DNA of 41,358 bases from a virus: the IMG/VR virus record IMGVR_UViG_3300007960_000051, positions 1 to 41,358 of that record; one strand, given 5' to 3'. The notes under the pieces are model-generated. The model saw nothing but the letters and a program-made list of their open reading frames with translations. It made no database searches and was not told where the DNA came from. Made by a program: the position numbers and the translations under genes. Of the stretch, positions 37,630 through 41,358 are shown piece after piece (within the stretch, counting starts at the first letter, position 1; each line of letters starts with the position of its first letter).

Positions 37630-37833
37630 ATGGAAATTAACACAGACAATCAAGACTTATTCAAAGTCCACAAAGACAAGCCTAAAGTAAAGCGAAAGCG
37701 AGTCACACAAGCGGCTATTTACGATACGGTAAGTAATAGATTTGTGACTAATTGGAATAGCATTAAACTAACTCAATACGAGTTTATGCAGAAATATAAG
37801 CATCTAAGAATCTACGAAGTGAGGTATAAATAA
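37630..37833 (+). CDS. Small basic protein
   Basis: A 67-residue basic protein (KVHKDKPKVKRKRVTQAAIY; YEFMQKYKHLRIYEVRY) starting 2 nt after the ATPase gene. Arg/Lys content suggests nucleic-acid binding. No family recognised. Confidence 0.55.
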   Translation: MEINTDNQDLFKVHKDKPKVKRKRVTQAAIYDTVSNRFVTNWNSIKLTQYEFMQKYKHLRIYEVRYK

Positions 37834-37847
37834 ATAAAATCGAAGAT

Positions 37848-38558
37848 ATGAAACCGCTAGGAAAAAAGAATTACGGATCAATGCCGCATTTGCTTGGTTC
37901 GAAACTTGGAAAAACGGATAGATACGTTCATGATGGTCAGAATAAAATACTTACAGAAAAGACGCGAGACGAACATGATTTCATTATTGTCACAGAAAAG
38001 TATGACGGATCAAATGTTGGAATTGCAAAAAAAGACGGTAAGATAATAGCATTGACAAGATCGGGATATTTGGCTGATACAAGCCCATACAAACAACATC
38101 ATTATTTTTCAAAGTGGGTAGATAAACAAAAGGACAGATTCGATTTTATTGCCGAGGGCGAAAGGATTGTCGGGGAGTGGATGTTGCAAGCGCATGGTAT
38201 TAAATACAATATTTTAGGTGATCCGTTTGTTGCCTTTGATTATTTCAATGCAAAAAACGAAAGATTGACTTATTTCGACATGTTGTGTGCAATTCGCTCA
38301 TCAAGAGTCATGATTCCAAACATTCTACATGCTGAATACAAGGCTATTAGCCTTGCTGATTCAATTAGTATTTTAGAGTCAGAGCCTTGCGAGGTTTTTG
38401 CTACCGAGAACCCAGAAGGCTTTGTTTATCGTGTAGAGAGAAAAGGAAAATTCGATTTTATGGCTAAGTACGTTATGCCTAACCATAATACAGGTCAATA
38501 TATTATTAATGTGGATGAAGATAACTTAGTATGGAATATTAATCCTGAAGATTTGTGA
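37848..38558 (+). CDS. RNA ligase (nucleotidyltransferase family)
   Basis: A 236-residue protein with the covalent nucleotidyltransferase motifs: motif I EKYDGSNVG with Lys51 as the likely adenylated residue, GEWM as motif III-like, FVAFDYF, EGFVYRVERKG as motif IV, and FMAKYV as motif V. It resembles Rnl2/RNA-ligase domain proteins of phages, which reseal RNA, often to counter host tRNA cleavage. No kinase/phosphatase partner (Pnkp) is visible nearby. It ends in a GTGA overlap with the next small ORF. Confidence 0.8.
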   Translation: MKPLGKKNYGSMPHLLGSKLGKTDRYVHDGQNKILTEKTRDEHDFIIVTEKYDGSNVGIAKKDGKIIALTRSGYLADTSPYKQHHYFSKWVDKQKDRFDFIAEGERIVGEWMLQAHGIKYNILGDPFVAFDYFNAKNERLTYFDMLCAIRSSRVMIPNILHAEYKAISLADSISILESEPCEVFATENPEGFVYRVERKGKFDFMAKYVMPNHNTGQYIINVDEDNLVWNINPEDL

Positions 38559-38674
38559 ATCAAGTCCTCTACATACTAACAACCCTCCAGAAACAGCGAG
38601 AGAGTCAAAATAAAGTGCCTGTCAGCGTTCTTTATCTAAATTTAGTAGCTGAGTGCCAAAATGAGTGGTATTGA
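38555..38674 (+). CDS. 39-aa protein, GTG start overlapping the ligase stop
   Basis: GTG 38555 overlaps the RNA ligase stop (GTGA) and the ORF runs to TGA 38674: MNQVLYILTTLQKQRESQNK then VPVSVLYLNLVAECQNEWY. The coupled start and the following overlap with the ORF at 38661 support translation. Helical, moderately hydrophobic, no membrane segment. Not recognised. Confidence 0.45.
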   Translation: MNQVLYILTTLQKQRESQNKVPVSVLYLNLVAECQNEWY

Positions 38675-38774
38675 TCGCTTAGAGGTTAATAAATCGCTTA
38701 ATGAGTTACAGAAGCAAAATAAAATAGAAGCCGGGAATACAATTAATGATCGGTGGATTAAACTTAAAATTTAA
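38661..38774 (+). CDS. 37-aa protein nested between early genes
   Basis: ATG 38661 to TAA 38774 encodes 37 residues (MSGIDRLEVNKSLNELQKQN, then KIEAGNTINDRWIKLKI). It overlaps the preceding small ORF by 14 nt in another frame and ends 4 nt before ATG 38779. Such chaining is typical of this genome's real small genes. Function unknown. Confidence 0.5.
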   Translation: MSGIDRLEVNKSLNELQKQNKIEAGNTINDRWIKLKI

Positions 38775-38778
38775 TATT

Positions 38779-39000
38779 ATGCCAATAGAATATGAGTGGT
38801 CGAAAAGGTTTAGTATGGATGAAATTGTAGACATGTGTACTAGCGCTGAGATTAAAGAGCTTAAAGAACTTTTGCAGGCGGACGACAATCCTTTTAAGGT
38901 AGATACTACTCAGGATCAATTAAAGGTCGATATTCTACAAGGCTTGTTCGACTTGCCTATTGAGAAATTAAACGAAATAGAAACTAAATACCTAAAATAA
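38779..39000 (+). CDS. Hypothetical acidic protein
   Basis: A 73-residue acidic helical protein (SMDEIVDMCTSAEIKELKEL; QDQLKVDILQGLFDLPIEKL). The frame is open from ATG 38746, inside the previous small ORF, but ATG 38779 (MPIEYEW) gives the usual spacing and is preferred. The next gene overlaps its stop (TAATG). Not recognised. Confidence 0.55.
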   Translation: MPIEYEWSKRFSMDEIVDMCTSAEIKELKELLQADDNPFKVDTTQDQLKVDILQGLFDLPIEKLNEIETKYLK

Positions 39001-39254
39001 TGGCAGAAAACACAATGAAAGGACTCACTTATTTGGGTGAAGTAAAAGGATATCAGGCATTTCGTAATGACGAAGGTTATATTGAGTTGTATAAGGCAAG
39101 GGGCCGTGTAACGTCAAGAAGTCAAAGCAGCTTAAACAAACAAAGAATTGATAGAATCATAACCAGGTTTACCGAATTGTCTGAGGTGAAATTTCATAAA
39201 GACAAGCCTGTGAAATACGATCCAAATCAAAAAAATCAACTGCGAATAGAATGA
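39000..39254 (+). CDS. Hypothetical early protein
   Basis: An 84-residue basic protein whose ATG overlaps the preceding stop. The first 35 residues look like a small beta domain (GLTYLGEVKGYQAFRNDEGY); the rest is a basic helix (SLNKQRIDRIITRFTELSEV). No domain name. It lies before the DUF1367-like gene. Confidence 0.55.
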   Translation: MAENTMKGLTYLGEVKGYQAFRNDEGYIELYKARGRVTSRSQSSLNKQRIDRIITRFTELSEVKFHKDKPVKYDPNQKNQLRIE

Positions 39255-39279
39255 TATTCAAAAGCCAATCAGAAGCTAC

Positions 39280-39699
39280 ATGGAATTATATTTAAGGAAA
39301 TTAGAAAACGGAACATTCGCGCCTTTGCATGATTCGGATTTTGAGATTGCGAAGAAATTCAAGCCAGGCCAAGACGTTAGGGCAGATTTAAAGAAGCCTA
39401 GGAATTATGAGTTTCATAAAAAGTTTTTTGCACTTCTTAATTTAGGATTTCAGAATACGAAATCTAACATAGATGTTTTTGAAATTTACAGGCAATATGC
39501 GCTAATTAAGATAGGATGGTGTGAGATAGTTAAAGACCCTAAAGGGGAATTACAGGCTATTGCTAAATCTATTTCATTTGCTGCATTGGATGATATGGAG
39601 TTTAGCGAAAAGGTATTTAAGCCTATGATACAATTCTGTATATTTGATACCGGTGCAACAGAGGAAGATATAATGGAAAACTACATTAATTATTTTTAA
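39280..39699 (+). CDS. DUF1367-like phage protein
   Basis: A 139-residue protein. FKPGQDVRADLKKPRNYEFH and KKFFALLNLGFQN match DUF1367, a phage family found among nin-region genes next to ninG. Function of the family is not established; a recombination-associated role is suggested by its constant neighbours. Start ATG 39280. A second ATG at 39251 leads only to a 14-codon frame. Confidence 0.7.
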   Translation: MELYLRKLENGTFAPLHDSDFEIAKKFKPGQDVRADLKKPRNYEFHKKFFALLNLGFQNTKSNIDVFEIYRQYALIKIGWCEIVKDPKGELQAIAKSISFAALDDMEFSEKVFKPMIQFCIFDTGATEEDIMENYINYF

Positions 39700-39700
39700 G

Positions 39701-40087
39701 ATGAATGTATCAGATTTTAAGCGTTACGAAAAGAAGTCTATCCCTCAGCTTATTAAGATAGCCACAAAACATTTTAACAAGTTTATTCGGGATAGGGACT
39801 CAGATAAGCCCTGTATTAGCTGTGGAGGTAGGCCAGAAGAGGCCGGACACTTTTATTCTGGCGGTCACTATTCTGCTTTGAGGTTCTTAGAAAACAACGT
39901 TCACGGACAATGTAAGCGTTGTAACAGGCATTTGCACGGTAATCTTATTGAGTACGAAAAGAGATTAAAGGTTCGTATAGGAGAAGATGAGGTGCAAAAA
40001 CTTCATGATATAGCAGACTATTACAAAAAGAATCCTTATAAATGGGATCGGTTTGCTTTGTATGACATAATTTTAAAATATAAGTAG
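39701..40087 (+). CDS. ninG: NinG/Rap-like Holliday junction endonuclease
   Basis: A 128-residue protein with the zinc and HNH-like residues of lambda NinG: CISCGGRPEEAGHFYSGGHY (Cys38, Cys41, His50, His56) and NNVHGQCKRCNRHLHGN (Cys71, Cys74, His77). NinG (Rap) processes branched recombination intermediates. Shorter than the lambda protein (204 aa) at the C-terminus. Starts 2 nt after the DUF1367 gene; both belong to the recombination group with the YqaJ-like exonuclease. Confidence 0.82.
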   Translation: MNVSDFKRYEKKSIPQLIKIATKHFNKFIRDRDSDKPCISCGGRPEEAGHFYSGGHYSALRFLENNVHGQCKRCNRHLHGNLIEYEKRLKVRIGEDEVQKLHDIADYYKKNPYKWDRFALYDIILKYK

Positions 40088-40089
40088 TT

Positions 40090-40536
40090 ATGAAAGAACG
40101 ATTTATTATTACAGGATATATTATTAATAACAACACAGAACAGATTACGCCTCCTATTGTCGCGAATAAAGATGAGGTTGAGGTCGTTCGCAAAGAATAC
40201 GAGTCAACAAAAAAAGGATTTCAAGGCTTGATTATTAAGGAGCAAATTCTAAAGGTTTACATTTCTGGTAAAATATCTGGACTGCCATTGCATGAGACAA
40301 AAAAGAAATTTTTAAAAGCAAAGGAGGAGGTCATATTTGACGGTAATATTCCAGTAAACCCGTTTGAAATTATAACAGATGACAATTTAAGCTGGAAAGA
40401 TTATATGATTGCTGATATCCGTGAATTATTCAATTGTGATGCTATCTATATGCTTAAGGATTGGAGATATTCAAAAGGTGCAAGAATAGAAAAATCAATC
40501 GCAAAAGAACTTGGATTAAAAATATTTTATCAATAA
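40090..40536 (+). CDS. DUF4406 protein (nucleoside 2-deoxyribosyltransferase-like) with N-terminal extension
   Basis: A 148-residue protein. Residues ~55-148 match DUF4406: VYISGKISGLPLHETKKKFL at the start of the fold, PVNPFEI, SWKDYMIADIRELFNCDAIY and MLKDWRYSKGARIEKSIAKE. The fold is related to nucleoside 2-deoxyribosyltransferases, and the family is thought to act on nucleotides, but no reaction is proven. An extra ~55-residue N-terminal domain is present. Gap to NinG: 2 nt. Confidence 0.75.
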   Translation: MKERFIITGYIINNNTEQITPPIVANKDEVEVVRKEYESTKKGFQGLIIKEQILKVYISGKISGLPLHETKKKFLKAKEEVIFDGNIPVNPFEIITDDNLSWKDYMIADIRELFNCDAIYMLKDWRYSKGARIEKSIAKELGLKIFYQ

Positions 40537-40538
40537 AC

Positions 40539-40570
40539 TTGACAAATGTAAAATCAAATTCGTATATTTG
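40539..40570 (+). promoter_or_regulatory. Early promoter for the structured RNA region
   Basis: TTGACA (40539-40544) and TATATTTG (40563-40570) with a 21-nt spacer after TTG. Predicted start near 40576-40578. Confidence 0.75.
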
Positions 40571-40576
40571 TACTCA

Positions 40577-40672
40577 GGCCATGACAAATACAAAGACACA
40601 TACTAACAAGAACTAGCCCGAAGTGGTGACACCCTGAGTCATGGCCGATTTAGCACCACCGAGGGCTTCTTT
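40577..40672 (+). ncRNA. Candidate pseudoknotted structured RNA
   Basis: AGCCC (40615-40619) pairs with GGGCT (40663-40667), and GTGGTG (40623-40628) with CACCAC (40654-40659); between them lies a 3x3 internal loop, GAA/CGA, that allows tandem G-A pairs. The loop contains GTCATGGCC (40638-40646), a perfect complement of GGCCATGAC (40577-40585) at the predicted 5' end, giving a 9-bp pseudoknot. A short U-rich tail follows. A Thr/Asn/Lys-rich 11-codon frame (ATG 40581 to TAG 40616) starts in the paired 5' segment. It could be a stand-alone RNA or the leader of the genes at 40686 and 40783. Confidence 0.5.
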
Positions 40673-40685
40673 ATACCTTGGATCT

Positions 40686-40772
40686 ATGAAAAAATACAAA
40701 GCCGAAAGAAACGAAACAGGATTAACAATTGTTGAATATTTAGGAGATGATAAAAATGTACGAATTGTTTAA
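40686..40772 (+). CDS. Possible 28-aa peptide
   Basis: ATG 40686 to TAA 40772 encodes 28 charged residues (MKKYKAERNETGLTIVEYLG, then DDKNVRIV). It is the first ORF after the structured RNA, and the next gene begins 10 nt downstream. It may be a short effector or a chance frame. Confidence 0.35.
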   Translation: MKKYKAERNETGLTIVEYLGDDKNVRIV

Positions 40773-40782
40773 ATAATAACTC

Positions 40783-41358
40783 ATGGAACAACTAATAACA
40801 GAATCAATCCAAGCGTTGCGAGATGCAGCCGATCAGATGCGTGATAAAGGTTATGAGATTCACGCGCTCGGATTTGAGTGGAAAGCGAATGAACTGGAAT
40901 CTAAGCTGACAGACCATATTCCCGATGACAGCAAAAAGGTAGGACAAGGAATCTGTCCACATGGTCAGGAGAAAGATTCTTGTGTCCATTGCTTCCATGA
41001 GGAAAACAACGAGTGCGAATGGTGTCAAGGAACTGGCAGAGACGGACACGACAGGTGCGACCCACCTAATTGGTATGATTGTGAAAAGTGTAATGGTACT
41101 GGATTCACCACACCCACAGACCATAATGTTGACGTTAACAAAATGGTTTGCAACCATCCTGAGTTTAATTTCAGTCATTGCCCATTAGGTAGAGATAATT
41201 GTGATGAATGTAGTCACTATGGTAAAGCCGAAAGCAAACCCGAAGTGAAGGAGGTTATAGGAGGCTTTGCAGAGGGGAATTATTCTTGTAAATGTATTAA
41301 CTGTGGAGATATATTTCAAGGAGATAAAAGGGCAGTTCAATGCAAGCCGTGTGCTTTA
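40783..41358 (+). CDS. Cysteine-rich DnaJ-type zinc protein, truncated by the window edge
   Basis: ATG 40783 opens a frame that stays open to the last base (192 codons shown). Residues 1-50 are helical. Then come ICPHGQEKDSCVHC and two CxxCxGxG units (CEWCQGTG, CEKCNGTG) like those in the DnaJ zinc domain, followed by HCPLGRDNCDECSHY and a further C-terminal zinc ribbon (YSCKCINCGDIF ... VQCKPC). No J-domain is seen. The family is common in Bacteroidota phage early regions as a protein of unknown function. The 3' end lies outside the window. Confidence 0.7.
   Translation, partial: MEQLITESIQALRDAADQMRDKGYEIHALGFEWKANELESKLTDHIPDDSKKVGQGICPHGQEKDSCVHCFHEENNECEWCQGTGRDGHDRCDPPNWYDCEKCNGTGFTTPTDHNVDVNKMVCNHPEFNFSHCPLGRDNCDECSHYGKAESKPEVKEVIGGFAEGNYSCKCINCGDIFQGDKRAVQCKPCAL

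Overview
The window is most of a tailed-phage (Caudoviricetes, siphovirus-like) genome from a Bacteroidota host, or a prophage in one. Every gene I accept lies on the + strand, genes are tightly packed, and the DNA is AT-rich. Bacteroidota is indicated by promoters with a TAnnTTTG -7 box about 20-21 nt after a TTG -33 element, by the near absence of Shine-Dalgarno sequences, and by families typical of Bacteroidota phages. The first and last genes run off the edges. I see no integrase, tRNA, CRISPR array or reverse transcriptase.

Layout. (1) 1-3.9 kb: accessory arm of small unrelated ORFs (a conserved phage WW-motif protein, a zinc-ribbon protein, a 42-aa lipoprotein, an eroded HNH-AP2 homing endonuclease, two membrane proteins), with repeats between them. 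It ends in a strong terminator that may close a ~70-nt RNA. (2) 4.3-9.7 kb: DNA packaging and head: terminase small and large subunits, HK97-type portal, a 36-aa gene, protease candidate, major capsid protein with a hydrophobic N-terminus, terminator. (3) 9.8-13.4 kb: coiled-coil protein, head-tail connector and completion proteins, and a YiiX/NlpC-P60-like hydrolase. (4) 13.4-24.5 kb: tail tube, tail completion and chaperone candidates, tape measure, tail-tip proteins. (5) 24.5-28.6 kb: a YadA-like fibre with a signal peptide, then lysis genes (TM/coiled-coil protein, overlapping secreted protein, holin candidates, GH24 endolysin, 42-aa lipoprotein). (6) 28.6-30.1 kb: a second accessory array with the same repeats as region 1. 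(7) 30.1-41.36 kb: early region: a YqaJ-like exonuclease with a probable partner, small HTH regulators, a stand-alone DnaA domain IV protein, a DUF4373 replication protein, a RepA-like ATPase, RNA ligase, DUF1367, NinG, DUF4406, a candidate structured RNA and a cysteine-rich protein.

The most unusual feature is a set of integron-like gene cassettes with no recombinase in sight. Three small genes sit between gene-specific inverted repeats of the general form TGTTnnnnGCnnTTA - gene - TAAnnGCnnnnAACA. The intergenic stretches start with TAATGC/TAACGA, can fold into long hairpins (16-bp and 20-bp stems) and end with GCGTTA/CAGTTA. An 18-nt repeat (CATCYRYATAAACRACA-) recurs four times. One pair of arms at 35.42-35.45 kb encloses nothing, like an empty cassette. 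This resembles integron attC organisation, but I cannot assign it to a named element.

Other items for follow-up: a candidate pseudoknotted RNA at 40.58-40.67 kb whose loop is complementary to the start region of the early gene at 30.19 kb; a structured leader or tiny Cys peptide before the replication gene; TATATTTG boxes 3-4 nt before start codons (possible leaderless mRNAs); a capsid protein with two apparent membrane segments; a tail fibre with a Sec signal; and a small ORF split by an in-frame UGA.
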